Below, piece after piece: positions 42,220 to 51,217 of a stretch of DNA of 64,000 bases (its first letter is position 1; each line of letters opens with the position of its first letter). The position numbers and the translations under genes were made by a program. The DNA lies in assembly GCA_047974765.1 (NCBI GenBank), contig JBKECP010000034.1, positions 60,512 to 124,511 of the forward strand, read 5' to 3'. Under the pieces are notes generated by a model that saw nothing but the letters and a program-made list of their open reading frames with translations, was not told where the DNA came from and did not search any database. Source of the stretch: JBKECP01 sp047974765 (GTDB lineage: Bacteria; Pseudomonadota; Gammaproteobacteria; Pseudomonadales; Halieaceae).

Positions 42220-43161
42220 ATGAGCATACGCAGTGAAAACACCCTTATTCTCGGGCTTGGCCTGATAGGTGGTTCTCTGGCGCGCGCTTTGCGTGAAGCT
42301 GGTTTCAGCCGTCGAATCAGTGCCTGTGGTCACCGCGAGGCTTCGCTGCGGCGCGGGCGGGCTCTGGGCATTATTGATGACTATACACTCGATCTTGATC
42401 GGGCTCTGGACAGTGCCGATTTAGTGGTTATTGCCACGCCCACGCTGATCGCTGAACAGATGCTGACGCGTATTCTGCCGCGTTATTACAGCCGCCAGAA
42501 GCAGAATACGGCAGATATACCTGTTATTACTGATGTCGCCAGTGTGAAGGGTAATCTGCAACGCGCTGCCCGGCAGGTTTGTGGTGCTATGCCGCCGCAG
42601 CTGGTACTGGGTCATCCTATTGCCGGTTCTGAACAAAGTGGTGTAGAAGCTGCGCGGGCAGATCTGTTTGTTAAGCATCGGGTAATCCTGACGCCTGTAC
42701 CGGAAAATGACGCAGCCGCTGTTGGTTTGATCCGTGATATGTGGTGTTCTGCGGGTGCTGAAGTGGTTGATATGGCTGTGGATGAGCACGATGCTGTGCT
42801 GGCAGCCACCAGTCATCTGCCCCATATGCTTGCCTATTCATTGGTGGATGCCTTGGCCCAAAGCGAGCGCAGTGAAGATATCTTCCGCTTTGCCGCTGGT
42901 GGTTTCAGGGATTTTACCCGTATCGCTTCATCGGATCCGGTCATGTGGCGGGATATCGCTGTTGCCAACCGGCCAGCATTGCTGGCCGCTATTGATAGCT
43001 TTGCCGTGCATCTAAACACACTGCGTGCAGCCATCGACAGTGCAGACACAGACGGTATGCTTACTACCTTTAGTCGTGCCAAAGCCGCCCGGGATGAATT
43101 TTCTGCCATGCTGGAACTGCGCAATACACCCGATAGCAGGTTTGGCAACACGGGCGAATAG
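42220..43161 (+). CDS. tyrA: Prephenate/arogenate dehydrogenase
   Basis: 313 residues from ATG at 42220. NAD(P) motif ILGLGLIGGSLARAL at the N-terminus, GHPIAGSEQSGVEAA as the prephenate-binding block and ATSHLPHMLAYSLVD further on. It oxidatively decarboxylates prephenate (to 4-hydroxyphenylpyruvate) or arogenate (to tyrosine). In pseudomonads tyrA and aroA are fused or adjacent; here they are separate, 52 nt apart. Confidence 0.93.
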   Translation: MSIRSENTLILGLGLIGGSLARALREAGFSRRISACGHREASLRRGRALGIIDDYTLDLDRALDSADLVVIATPTLIAEQMLTRILPRYYSRQKQNTADIPVITDVASVKGNLQRAARQVCGAMPPQLVLGHPIAGSEQSGVEAARADLFVKHRVILTPVPENDAAAVGLIRDMWCSAGAEVVDMAVDEHDAVLAATSHLPHMLAYSLVDALAQSERSEDIFRFAAGGFRDFTRIASSDPVMWRDIAVANRPALLAAIDSFAVHLNTLRAAIDSADTDGMLTTFSRAKAARDEFSAMLELRNTPDSRFGNTGE

Positions 43162-43213
43162 CGCGGCGGACAATACAGATTTCTGCCGATGCGGCAGGTT
43201 TTTTGGGGGAATT

Positions 43214-44515
43214 ATGGAATTTAAACTACTGCCTGGTGGTGCTGTCAGTGGAGAGGTGCGTGTGCCGGGTGACAAATCCATCTCGCATCGTTCGATCATG
43301 CTGGGTGCGCTGGCTGAGGGAAAAACACATATCAGCGGTTTTCTTGAGGGTGAGGATGCACTGGCTACTGTGGCAGCCTTTCGCCGTATGGGTGTGCGTA
43401 TCGACGGACCGGAAGATGGTGAGGTCGTGGTTCACGGTGTTGGTCTGCATGGGCTGAAAGCACCGGCTTGCGCACTGGATCTTGGCAACTCCGGCACCAC
43501 TATCCGCCTTTTATCGGGGCTGCTGGCAGGGCAGGTTTTTGATAGTGAGCTGACGGGTGATGCCTCTTTGCAGACGCGCCCGATGGGGCGGATTATGGAT
43601 CCGCTAACACGGATGGGTGCCAGTATCAGTGGTCGTGAAGGTAAACCACCGTTGCAGATTTATGGTAATCACCCGCTGGAAGGTATTCACTATGACCTGC
43701 CGATGGCTTCAGCCCAGGTAAAATCCTGCCTGCTGCTGGCGGGGCTCTATGCTCGTGGTCGCACCTTGGTAACTGAGCCCGCGCCGACCCGTGACCACAC
43801 CGAGCGTATGCTGCGTGGCTTTGGCTACGAAGTAAAAATTGATAACGGGGTAATCAGTCTGGCGGGGGGGGGGCGTTTGCAGGCCACAGATATTGATGTG
43901 CCCGCAGATATTTCATCGGCCGCCTTCTTTTTGGTGGCGGCCAGTATTGCCCCCGATTCGGATTTGCTGCTGACACATGTCGGTGTTAACCCGACCCGGA
44001 CAGGCATTCTCAATATTCTGGCTTTGATGGGGGCTGATATCACGCTTAAGAATGAGCGGGAGGTGGGCGGCGAGCCGGTGGCGGATATCCGGGTTCGTTA
44101 CGCACCTTTGCAGGGTATTGAGATTCCACTGGATCAGGTACCGTTGGCCATTGATGAATTTCCGGCCCTGTTTATCGCTGCTGCCTGTGCCGAGGGACGT
44201 ACTGTTTTGCGTGGTGCGCAGGAGCTGCGGGTCAAAGAAAGTGATCGTATCGCCGCTATGGCAGAGGGCTTGAGCACTCTTGGTATCGCTAATGAAGTTC
44301 TTGATGACGGCATTATTATTGATGGCGGCCCTCTCGGTGGCGGCGTGATTCATACCTATCATGACCATCGTATTGCTATGTCTTTCGCTATTGCCGCCCT
44401 GCGCGCCGAACGTGAAATCCGGGTGTTGGACTGTGATCATGTGGCTACCTCCTTTCCCGGCTTCGATGCTCTGGCTCGGGGGCTGGGTATTCAGATCAGT
44501 GCCCAGACACAGTAA
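43214..44515 (+). CDS. aroA: 3-phosphoshikimate 1-carboxyvinyltransferase (EPSP synthase)
   Basis: 433 residues from ATG at 43214, with GGGGGA just before; the long open frame to 43025 overlaps tyrA. Marks: GDKSISHRS, LGNSGTTIRLL, SLQTRPMGRI, SAQVKSCLLLAG, NPTRTG, RVKESDR, DHRIAMSF and ATSFPGF. Motifs such as SAQVKS and NPTRTG are of the class II (Bacillus/Agrobacterium-like) EPSP synthases rather than the E. coli class; the active-site Gly of GNSGT is kept. It joins shikimate 3-phosphate and PEP in the chorismate pathway. Confidence 0.95.
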   Translation: MEFKLLPGGAVSGEVRVPGDKSISHRSIMLGALAEGKTHISGFLEGEDALATVAAFRRMGVRIDGPEDGEVVVHGVGLHGLKAPACALDLGNSGTTIRLLSGLLAGQVFDSELTGDASLQTRPMGRIMDPLTRMGASISGREGKPPLQIYGNHPLEGIHYDLPMASAQVKSCLLLAGLYARGRTLVTEPAPTRDHTERMLRGFGYEVKIDNGVISLAGGGRLQATDIDVPADISSAAFFLVAASIAPDSDLLLTHVGVNPTRTGILNILALMGADITLKNEREVGGEPVADIRVRYAPLQGIEIPLDQVPLAIDEFPALFIAAACAEGRTVLRGAQELRVKESDRIAAMAEGLSTLGIANEVLDDGIIIDGGPLGGGVIHTYHDHRIAMSFAIAALRAEREIRVLDCDHVATSFPGFDALARGLGIQISAQTQ

Positions 44516-44550
44516 GTGTGGACAGGCAGCAGACACAAAGGCGCAATGCC

Positions 44551-45237
44551 ATGACAAATCAGACAACGGCAGTTATCACCATCGATGGTCCCAGTGGTGC
44601 AGGCAAGGGCACTATTGCCCACAGACTGGCTGCTGAGCTGGGCTGGCATCTACTCGACAGTGGCGCCCTCTACCGGGTGACCGGCCAGGCCTGTGTCATT
44701 GAGGGTGTGAGCTGGGAGAATCAAGAGGCGGTTGCCAATATTGCACGCCATCTTGAAGCCTGTTTTGAAGTGGCTGCCAGTGGTGAGGTGCTGGTCAGTT
44801 ATAAGGGGAGGGATATCAGCCGTGATATTCGCACCGAAGAGGGTGGCCGTGGCGCTTCCAGGGTGGCTGCTATTCCCGCTGTACGTGAAGCCCTGCTGAT
44901 GCGACAGCGGGAGTTTCGCCGTCCGCCAGGGCTGGTTGCCGACGGCCGCGATATGGGTACCGTCGTGTTTGCCGATGCACCCCTTAAAATCTACCTGACG
45001 GCCTCCGCCGAAGAGCGGGCCAGACGCCGTTATCGGCAGTTGCTTGACAAGGGTGAAAATGTTAGTCTCCCGCGCCTTCTCAAGGACATCGAAGAACGCG
45101 ATGCGCGCGATAGCGGGCGCGCTGTGGCACCATTGCTGCCTGCAAAGGATGCCATTGTTATTGATGGAACGGTGCTGTCTGTCAATGAGGTGTTTGGGAA
45201 AGTAATAAAAGAAGTGAGGGCAAAAGGCCTGATTTAG
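44551..45237 (+). CDS. cmk: Cytidylate kinase
   Basis: 228 residues from ATG at 44551. P-loop GPSGAGKGT, LDSGALYR and DGRDMGTVVFADAPLKIYLT (core DGRDMGTVVF) identify Cmk. It phosphorylates CMP and dCMP. It lies between aroA and rpsA, as in E. coli and Pseudomonas. Confidence 0.96.
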   Translation: MTNQTTAVITIDGPSGAGKGTIAHRLAAELGWHLLDSGALYRVTGQACVIEGVSWENQEAVANIARHLEACFEVAASGEVLVSYKGRDISRDIRTEEGGRGASRVAAIPAVREALLMRQREFRRPPGLVADGRDMGTVVFADAPLKIYLTASAEERARRRYRQLLDKGENVSLPRLLKDIEERDARDSGRAVAPLLPAKDAIVIDGTVLSVNEVFGKVIKEVRAKGLI

Positions 45238-45397
45238 ATGCCATTTGTTGTCATTGTCTTTTAAATAGCTGGTTTTGCTGCCTTTATGATCGGCCCAGAA
45301 GTGGTCTGGAGTGCAGCGTTATCTAAATTGACCCCGAGCTGGCTGGCGGCCCGGAGCAGGTGGGAAACTGCCGTAAACAATCTACAGGTAATGTCTA

Positions 45398-47074
45398 ATG
45401 AGCGAATCCTTCGCTGAACTCTTTGAAGAAAGTCTGAAAACAGTTGATATGGAGCCTGGTTCCATCGTAACCGGCGTGGTTATCGACATCGATAACGAGT
45501 GGGTCACTGTGCATGCGGGTCTGAAATCTGAAGGTGTGATTCCCCGTGCCCAATTCACTGATGCTGCGGGCAATTGTGCGCTCAGTATTGGCGATGAGGT
45601 GCAGGTTGCGCTGGAGACTGTCGAAGACGGTTTTGGTGAAACCAAGCTGTCCCGTGAAAAAGCCAAGCGCGCTGAGTCTTGGAAAGAACTTGAAGCCGCT
45701 CACGAAGCTGACGAAGTGGTTACCGGTATCATCAACGGTAAGGTCAAAGGTGGCTTTACGGTAGATATCAATTCTATCCGGGCCTTCCTGCCTGGTTCAC
45801 TGGTGGATGTGCGTCCGGTACGCGAAACCACACACCTGGAAAACAAAGAGCTGGAATTCAAGGTCATCAAGCTGGACCAGAAACGCAACAACGTTGTGGT
45901 ATCGCGTCGTGCAGTGATGGAAGCGGCCAATTCCGAAGAGCGCGAAGCACTGCTGGAAACCCTGCAGGAAGGCATGAGTATCAAGGGTATCGTGAAGAAT
46001 TTGACCGACTATGGTGCCTTTGTTGACCTGGGTGGTGTAGACGGTTTGTTGCACATTACCGATATGGCCTGGAAACGCATCAAGCATCCTTCTGAAATCG
46101 TCGAAGTGGGTCAGGAAATTGATGTCAAAGTGCTCAAGTTTGACCGCGAGCGCAATCGTGTGTCACTGGGTCTGAAACAGCTGGGTGAAGATCCCTGGGT
46201 GGAAATTACCCAGCGCTACCCGGAAGGCAGCCGTGTCAAGGCGCGGGTAACCAACCTTACCGACTACGGCTGCTTCGCCGAGATCGAAGAGGGCGTGGAA
46301 GGTTTGGTGCATGTCTCCGAAATGGACTGGACCAACAAAAACGTACACCCTTCCAAAATTGTCCAGCTGGGCGATGAGGTAGAGGTGATGGTGCTGGATA
46401 TTGATGAAGAGCGCCGCCGTATCTCGCTGGGTATCAAACAGTGTCAGCAAAATCCCTGGGATGCTTTTGCCGCCCAGTACAGCAAAGGTGACAAGATCTC
46501 CGGCAGTATCAAGTCGATCACCGACTTTGGTATCTTTATCGGCCTGGAAGGTAATATCGACGGTCTGGTGCATCTGTCTGATATCAGCTGGAATGAAGCT
46601 GGTGAAGAAGCCGTTCGCAACTATAAAAAAGGTGATGAGATCGAAACAGTTATCCTGTCTATCGATCCTGAGCGCGAGCGTATTTCCCTCGGTGTCAAAC
46701 AGCTTGAAGGTGACTTCTTCTCTGACTACGTTGCCGGCAATGATCGCGGCGCGGTAGTAACCGGTGAAGTGATCGAGGTGGATGCCAAAGCCGTTATCGT
46801 GAAACTGGCTGATGAGGTTGAGGGTATTTTGAAAGCCTCTGATATTAGTCGTGACCGCGTTGAAGATGCCCGCAACTCCTACAAAGTAGGCGATTCTGTG
46901 GAGGCGAAGATCATTTCTGTCGATCGCAAAAACCGCGTTGTGGGCCTGTCGGTTAAAGCTAAGGATTACGATGATGAGCAGGAAGCGGTTAAGTCGCTGA
47001 AAGACCAGGATGAGGCTGCCTCACCGGGTACTATCGGTGATCTGATCAAGGCGCAGATGAACGAGCAGTCCTGA
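45398..47074 (+). CDS. rpsA: 30S ribosomal protein S1
   Basis: 558 residues with six S1 (OB-fold) repeats, seen by the recurring pattern G-x-V-x-x-(I/L)-x-D-(Y/F)-G-x-F-(V/A) (TDYGAFVDLGGVDGLLH, TDYGCFAEIEEGVEGLVH, TDFGIFIGLEGNIDGLVH). Repeats 1-2 bind the ribosome, 3-6 bind mRNA. The 160-bp leader carries only a weak Shine-Dalgarno (AGGTAATG), which fits the known S1-dependent autoregulated translation of rpsA. Two hairpins follow the stop. Confidence 0.98.
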   Translation: MSESFAELFEESLKTVDMEPGSIVTGVVIDIDNEWVTVHAGLKSEGVIPRAQFTDAAGNCALSIGDEVQVALETVEDGFGETKLSREKAKRAESWKELEAAHEADEVVTGIINGKVKGGFTVDINSIRAFLPGSLVDVRPVRETTHLENKELEFKVIKLDQKRNNVVVSRRAVMEAANSEEREALLETLQEGMSIKGIVKNLTDYGAFVDLGGVDGLLHITDMAWKRIKHPSEIVEVGQEIDVKVLKFDRERNRVSLGLKQLGEDPWVEITQRYPEGSRVKARVTNLTDYGCFAEIEEGVEGLVHVSEMDWTNKNVHPSKIVQLGDEVEVMVLDIDEERRRISLGIKQCQQNPWDAFAAQYSKGDKISGSIKSITDFGIFIGLEGNIDGLVHLSDISWNEAGEEAVRNYKKGDEIETVILSIDPERERISLGVKQLEGDFFSDYVAGNDRGAVVTGEVIEVDAKAVIVKLADEVEGILKASDISRDRVEDARNSYKVGDSVEAKIISVDRKNRVVGLSVKAKDYDDEQEAVKSLKDQDEAASPGTIGDLIKAQMNEQS

Positions 47075-47113
47075 TCTGACTGATAGAGCTGCCGTTTTTT
47101 ACGGCACCTTGCT

Positions 47114-47139
47114 AAAAAGGCCCTTTATGGGCCTTTTTT
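47114..47139 (+). terminator. Intrinsic terminator after rpsA
   Basis: AAAAAGGCCC-TTTAT-GGGCCTTTTTT: strong stem with T-run. A smaller stem GCCGT/ACGGC with a T loop precedes it at 47091-47105. Confidence 0.9.
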
Positions 47140-47251
47140 CGTTAAAAAATAACAACTTGCGAAAAAGCAAAAGGCGGGCCAAAATGAGCATTGACTCATG
47201 CGCAGGTCAAGCATACGCAGACCAGATAAGAAACCTCTGCTCGGGGGACCA

Positions 47252-47548
47252 ATGACCAAAAGTGAACTGATTGAAAGTATCGCCGCCAGGCAGAGCCAGC
47301 TCTCCACCAAAGATGTGGAGCTGGCTGTTAAAACCATTCTGGAGCATATGTCCCAGTCACTGGCCGTAGGAGAGCGTATCGAGATTCGCGGCTTTGGCAG
47401 TTTTTCACTGCATTATCGTGAGCCGCGGCGGGGTCGCAACCCAAAAACCGGTGATGCGGTTGAGTTGACGGGCAAATATGTTCCTCATTTCAAACCGGGC
47501 AAAGAGCTGCGTGAACGGGTCAATATTGGTTTGCGCAATGGTTTTTAA
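47252..47548 (+). CDS. ihfB: Integration host factor subunit beta
   Basis: 98 residues from ATG at 47252; family proteins begin MTKSELIE. Core RIEIRGFGSFSLHYR, then the DNA-bending arm RGRNPKTGDAV with the intercalating Pro, then FKPGKELRERVN. It pairs with IhfA to bend DNA sharply. It lies after rpsA as in nearly all gammaproteobacteria. Confidence 0.97.
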   Translation: MTKSELIESIAARQSQLSTKDVELAVKTILEHMSQSLAVGERIEIRGFGSFSLHYREPRRGRNPKTGDAVELTGKYVPHFKPGKELRERVNIGLRNGF

Positions 47549-48282
47549 CTCTGATTCTGGCCTTATCGCCTGATTTTCTCTTGGCACTAACTGTCATTAC
47601 CCGTATATGGTCTCCTCCCCGTTTGCAAGGCTTGCACAGTCGTTGCCAGGGACAGGTTGCTGTTGTATATCCGACCTGTTTATGAGGGACTCACTGCGCC
47701 CTCTGGCCTTGATGAAGTTTCGCCGCCTGCAGTCCTATCGGCATGTCGGCCTCAAGGGCCACCGGGTTAATCAGATTCTCTGCAGACCGGTTTGATCTGT
47801 TATGTCATCGATTGTCTGTCACCTTCGCAACCCAGGGAAAACGCTCCTGTTTTGTTTTTCCTCGTTGCATTTACCGGGGCTTCACCCCGTTGCCTTGGCT
47901 GCGGATGAAGCTCAATTCATCGACAAGCTTTTAGCCCAATGAATAAGCGGCGCATGAACGTGTCGCCGCAGACTGCAAGCCTGCGCGAGCCACTGAAAAT
48001 CAAGGGATTTCACACATTCCGCTGATTTTCAGTGGCAACCATCAAATAGTGAGGGATTCATCTATTTGATTGCCAGGTTGATCGTGCCGTAGTGTCCACT
48101 GCTGATACATACATCAAAGCCATACAGATTTGCCTATGGGTGTATTGATCGAACGATGAAGTGGTAGCTGGTTATTGAATAAACACCATTTTATTGGCGA
48201 AGGTCAGCCGACAGACTTGCTGCGACAACAGGACGCGGTATGATCGCTACTGAGCGCACCGTTTTTGCTGGATACCCAAAAA
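47549..48282. other. Long intergenic region between ihfB and lapA
   Basis: About 730 bp, unusually long for this compact region. Short frames at 47607-47795 and 47743-47934 have no ribosome sites or family sequence. Two inverted repeats occur: GCGGCG/CGCCGC at 47947-47969 and a perfect 14-bp pair at 47989-48036 (listed). In Pseudomonas aeruginosa this is where the O-antigen cluster begins. No RNA gene recognised. Confidence 0.45.
47989..48036. repeat. Perfect 14-bp inverted repeat in the ihfB-lapA gap
   Basis: GCCACTGAAAATCA (47989-48002) and its exact complement (48023-48036) enclose 20 nt. There is no T-run after it. It could be a small-RNA or REP-like hairpin. Confidence 0.7.
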
Positions 48283-48588
48283 ATGAAAGTACTCCGTAGT
48301 CTTTTAATCGTCATCGTTGTGCTGGCCGCCATGTTCGCTGCTGTACTGTTCACGGTTCAGAATCCCGAGCCGGTAGCACTGGATGTGCTGATCTATCGTT
48401 TTCAACCGCACAGCATTGCGCTGTGGGTACTGTTAGCTTTTGTTGTCGGTGGTTTTGCTGGCATGTTGGCCTCGACACTGGTCATTTTTCGTCATCGGGC
48501 GGGTCGTGGTTCGGCCAATCGGAAGCTGAACAAAGCCAATGCGGAGATCAATCGCCTGCGTACCGCAGGGTTGACCCGCAGTGAATGA
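48283..48588 (+). CDS. lapA: Lipopolysaccharide assembly protein A domain protein
   Basis: 101 residues from ATG at 48283. Two membrane helices (about 3-23 and 41-65) with the LapA pattern FTVQNPEPVALDVL between them, then a short cytoplasmic coiled coil. LapA acts with LapB to control FtsH degradation of LpxC and so LPS synthesis. It overlaps lapB by 8 nt. Confidence 0.9.
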   Translation: MKVLRSLLIVIVVLAAMFAAVLFTVQNPEPVALDVLIYRFQPHSIALWVLLAFVVGGFAGMLASTLVIFRHRAGRGSANRKLNKANAEINRLRTAGLTRSE

Positions 48589-49783
48589 GGCGCTGCTGTT
48601 CGGCCTGCTGTTTGTCGCTGCCGCTATTGGTTGGTGGTTTGGCAGCCGGGGCAGGCCGGTGTCTGACGCATTATCCCCAAGCCCGCCAAGCCAGTACTAT
48701 CGAGGTCTGAATTATATTCTCGATGGCCATTCTGACGGTGCCGTTGATGCCTTTGTCAGCGCACTTGAAGTCAACAGTGAAACTGTTGAAACCCACATTG
48801 CTCTTGGCAACCTGCTGCGCAAGCGTGGGGAGGTTGATCGGGCTATTCGTATTCACCAGAACCTGTTGGCCCGGCCCAGCCTGCCACGGCCCCTGGTCTA
48901 TCGGGCTCACCTGGAGTTGGCCAGAGACTATATCAGTGCCGGTTTGTTCGATCGGGCTGAACGCCTGTTACTGGATCTGCAGCAGGAATCACCGGAGCAT
49001 TTGAGGATCTGCCAGCACTATTTGCTGGAGATTTACCAAAGCGAACGGGAGTGGGGGCAGGCCATCGACGTTGCCAGTCAGTTGTTGCCGCGCAAGCAGC
49101 GGCGCCAGAGTGATACCGAAGGTCCTAACGGGCAAGCAGTGGTGGTGGTGCTGGCTCACTATTGCTGTGAAATGGCGGCTGAGCACCAGCAGGCTGGTGA
49201 GCTGGCTGAGGCAGGCAGGCTCCTGCGCCGCGCCCTGCAATATGATGGTGATTGTGTGCGTGCGTCCATTATGCAGGGTGAGATAGAAACGGCGGCAGCA
49301 CATTACCCGCAGGCAATAAAGGCACTGCGACGGGTACAGCAGCAGGATGCAGACTTTGTCGTTGAAACCATAACACTGCTGCATCAGTGTTATGGTGAAA
49401 CAGATGACAGACGGGCGTTGTGTGATTATTTGCAGGCCTGCCTCGACGCTCGGCCCAGTGCGCCGTTGGTACTGGCTATTGTTGATAATTATCTGGAGTC
49501 TGGTGATGCGGCGGCGGCCAGCGAATTTCTGTCTCAACAACTGGCGCTGCGCCCGTCATTGCGTGGTCTGGCCCGCATGATCAGCCTGCAAATGGACCAG
49601 ACCGAAGGCGCTGTGCGTGAAAATCTGGGTTTGTTACAGGAGCTGGTTGACAGGTTGATTGCCGAACGTCCGGCTTATCGCTGTGGTGCCTGTGGTTTTG
49701 CTGGCCGCCATCTGCACTGGCACTGCCCTGGTTGTAAACGCTGGGGCACCATTAAGGCAGTACATGAAAATCCGGTTGATTGA
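48581..49783 (+). CDS. lapB: Lipopolysaccharide assembly protein B
   Basis: 400 residues from GTG at 48581. An N-terminal membrane helix (about 4-19), a row of TPR repeats from about 35 (YYRGLNYILDGHSDGAVDAF, HIALGNLLRKRGEVDRAI), and a C-terminal rubredoxin-type zinc site CGACGF...CPGC. LapB (YciM) presents LpxC to the FtsH protease and balances LPS with phospholipid synthesis. Coupled to lapA. Confidence 0.94.
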   Translation: MNEALLFGLLFVAAAIGWWFGSRGRPVSDALSPSPPSQYYRGLNYILDGHSDGAVDAFVSALEVNSETVETHIALGNLLRKRGEVDRAIRIHQNLLARPSLPRPLVYRAHLELARDYISAGLFDRAERLLLDLQQESPEHLRICQHYLLEIYQSEREWGQAIDVASQLLPRKQRRQSDTEGPNGQAVVVVLAHYCCEMAAEHQQAGELAEAGRLLRRALQYDGDCVRASIMQGEIETAAAHYPQAIKALRRVQQQDADFVVETITLLHQCYGETDDRRALCDYLQACLDARPSAPLVLAIVDNYLESGDAAAASEFLSQQLALRPSLRGLARMISLQMDQTEGAVRENLGLLQELVDRLIAERPAYRCGACGFAGRHLHWHCPGCKRWGTIKAVHENPVD

Positions 49784-49817
49784 TTGTCAGTATTTATTCA
49801 GGCATTGAGTGGAAAGC

Positions 49818-49831
49818 GAGCCAATTGGCTC
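49818..49831. repeat. 14-bp palindrome after lapB
   Basis: GAGCCAATTGGCTC, fully palindromic, 35 nt past the lapB stop and just before the repeat array ahead of pyrF. Confidence 0.6.
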
Positions 49832-49874
49832 TTCATAAGACAATTCACAATTCATAAGACAATTCATAAGACAA
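49832..49874 (+). repeat. Three copies of TTCATAAGACAA before pyrF
   Basis: The 12-mer occurs at 49832-49843, 49851-49862 and 49863-49874; a shortened piece TTCACAA fills the first gap. The array ends 15 nt before the pyrF ATG and touches its ribosome site (GCGAGAGG). Confidence 0.85.
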
Positions 49875-49889
49875 GCGAGAGGTTCATTC

Positions 49890-50594
49890 ATGTCTGTAAC
49901 ATCACCCATCCTGGTGGCGCTGGACTATGCTACGGCGGCACCGGCACTGGCGCTGGCTGAGCGTTTGTCACCGCAATTATGTCGCCTGAAAGTGGGTAAG
50001 GAACTCTATACCGCCAGTGGTCCGGCGTTGATTGAGCAGCTTCAGAGTATGGGTTTTGAGATATTCCTGGATCTGAAATTTCACGATATCCCCAATACCG
50101 TTGCCGGGGCAGTCCGCGCTGCTGCGGGACTGGGCGTGTGGATGGTCAACGTACACGCCGGTGGTGGTCGCCGGATGATGGAGGCGGCGGCTCAGGCGCT
50201 AGAGGGAATTAGTCAGCCGCCGCTGTTGATAGCCGTCACTGTGCTGACCAGTCTGTCAGATGAGGATCTGGCAGAACTGGGTTGTGATGAAAGTGCTGCC
50301 GGGCGTGTGCAACGACTGGCCGCACTGGCCAGGTCAAGCGGTATGGATGGTGTTGTTTGCTCGGCACTTGAAAGCCGTGAGTTGCGCCAGCATTTTGGCA
50401 GTAATTTTTGCCTGGTGACACCGGGTATCCGGTTGGCGGGTGATGCCGCGGGTGATCAGCGCCGGGTGGTTACACCGTCGGATGCACTGGCCAATGGCTC
50501 CGATTACCTGGTGATCGGGCGCTCTATTACTGGCGCAAAAGATCCTCTGGCGATACTGCAACAGGTGCACGCACAGATTAGACCGCTGCTCTGA
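49890..50594 (+). CDS. pyrF: Orotidine 5'-phosphate decarboxylase
   Basis: 234 residues. The active site is DLKFHDIPNTV (Asp-Lys-x-x-Asp arrangement), with VALDYATAA at the N-terminus and TPGIRLAGD and DYLVIGRSIT near the end. It makes UMP from OMP, the last step of pyrimidine synthesis. The lapA-lapB-pyrF order is conserved in gammaproteobacteria. GAGAGG precedes the start. Confidence 0.96.
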   Translation: MSVTSPILVALDYATAAPALALAERLSPQLCRLKVGKELYTASGPALIEQLQSMGFEIFLDLKFHDIPNTVAGAVRAAAGLGVWMVNVHAGGGRRMMEAAAQALEGISQPPLLIAVTVLTSLSDEDLAELGCDESAAGRVQRLAALARSSGMDGVVCSALESRELRQHFGSNFCLVTPGIRLAGDAAGDQRRVVTPSDALANGSDYLVIGRSITGAKDPLAILQQVHAQIRPLL

Positions 50595-50650
50595 TCGCGC
50601 TGTCATATGGATATAAGCCAGACATCTTTAGCGGTTTTGTCTTATCAAAT

Positions 50651-50682
50651 GCGCTCAACTAGCCATGAACATGGCTGAGCGC
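50651..50682 (+). terminator. Long hairpin after pyrF
   Basis: Nested complementary arms GCGCTCA/TGAGCGC and AGCCATG/CATGGCT with a 3-nt bulge, 57 nt past the pyrF stop. No T-run. Confidence 0.55.
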
Positions 50683-50745
50683 TGCTAATCTCGACAGTGA
50701 TACGGATGCCTGCACGGATGCAGCAACCTCAACGGAGATCAGCTT

Positions 50746-51105
50746 ATGAAATTATTCAATATTTTTGCACACGTCAAAACCTCTGTCCGCTCTGGCAGGG
50801 GTTTTATTCGCACTTTGTCTGCTATCAGCCTGGTACTTGCGCTGCTATTCCCCTTCGTGACTGTGCCTGCTCAGGCGGCACCGGATACTATTCCGGCAGT
50901 TGAGTTGCAGACGGTGAATATCAATATGGCTGATGCCTCAACCCTGGCCGCCGTGCTCAGTGGCGTGGGTCAGGCCAAGGCGCAGGATATTGTTCGTTAT
51001 CGTGAAACCTTCGGACCTTTCAAAACAATCGATGAATTGACGGATGTAAAGGGTATCGGTCAGTCCACCCTTGATAAAAATCGAAAAATCATAGTACTGG
51101 AATAG
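50746..51105 (+). CDS. ComEA-like helix-hairpin-helix protein
   Basis: 119 residues. A signal peptide or anchor (about 20-44, ending AQAA) precedes a ComEA/Psp-type HhH domain: VNINMADASTLAAVLSGVG, then AQDIVRYRETFGPFKTIDEL and VKGIGQSTLDK. Such proteins bind double-stranded DNA in the periplasm during uptake. pseudomonads have the same small gene after pyrF. No other competence gene lies in the window. Confidence 0.88.
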   Translation: MKLFNIFAHVKTSVRSGRGFIRTLSAISLVLALLFPFVTVPAQAAPDTIPAVELQTVNINMADASTLAAVLSGVGQAKAQDIVRYRETFGPFKTIDELTDVKGIGQSTLDKNRKIIVLE

Positions 51106-51217
51106 CCTGTGTGCATCCGTATCATGTGTGGTTTCGGCTCCCGTCGCATCTGGGAGTCGTACCTGTTATTACTATGAGCAGGTTTTTCTGTTTGATGCGT
51201 TAGTCAGAGAGGCCTCT

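Noticed and set aside
47607..47934. Two overlapping plus-strand frames in the ihfB-lapA gap
   Set aside because: No ribosome sites or recognisable sequence; they overlap each other in different frames.
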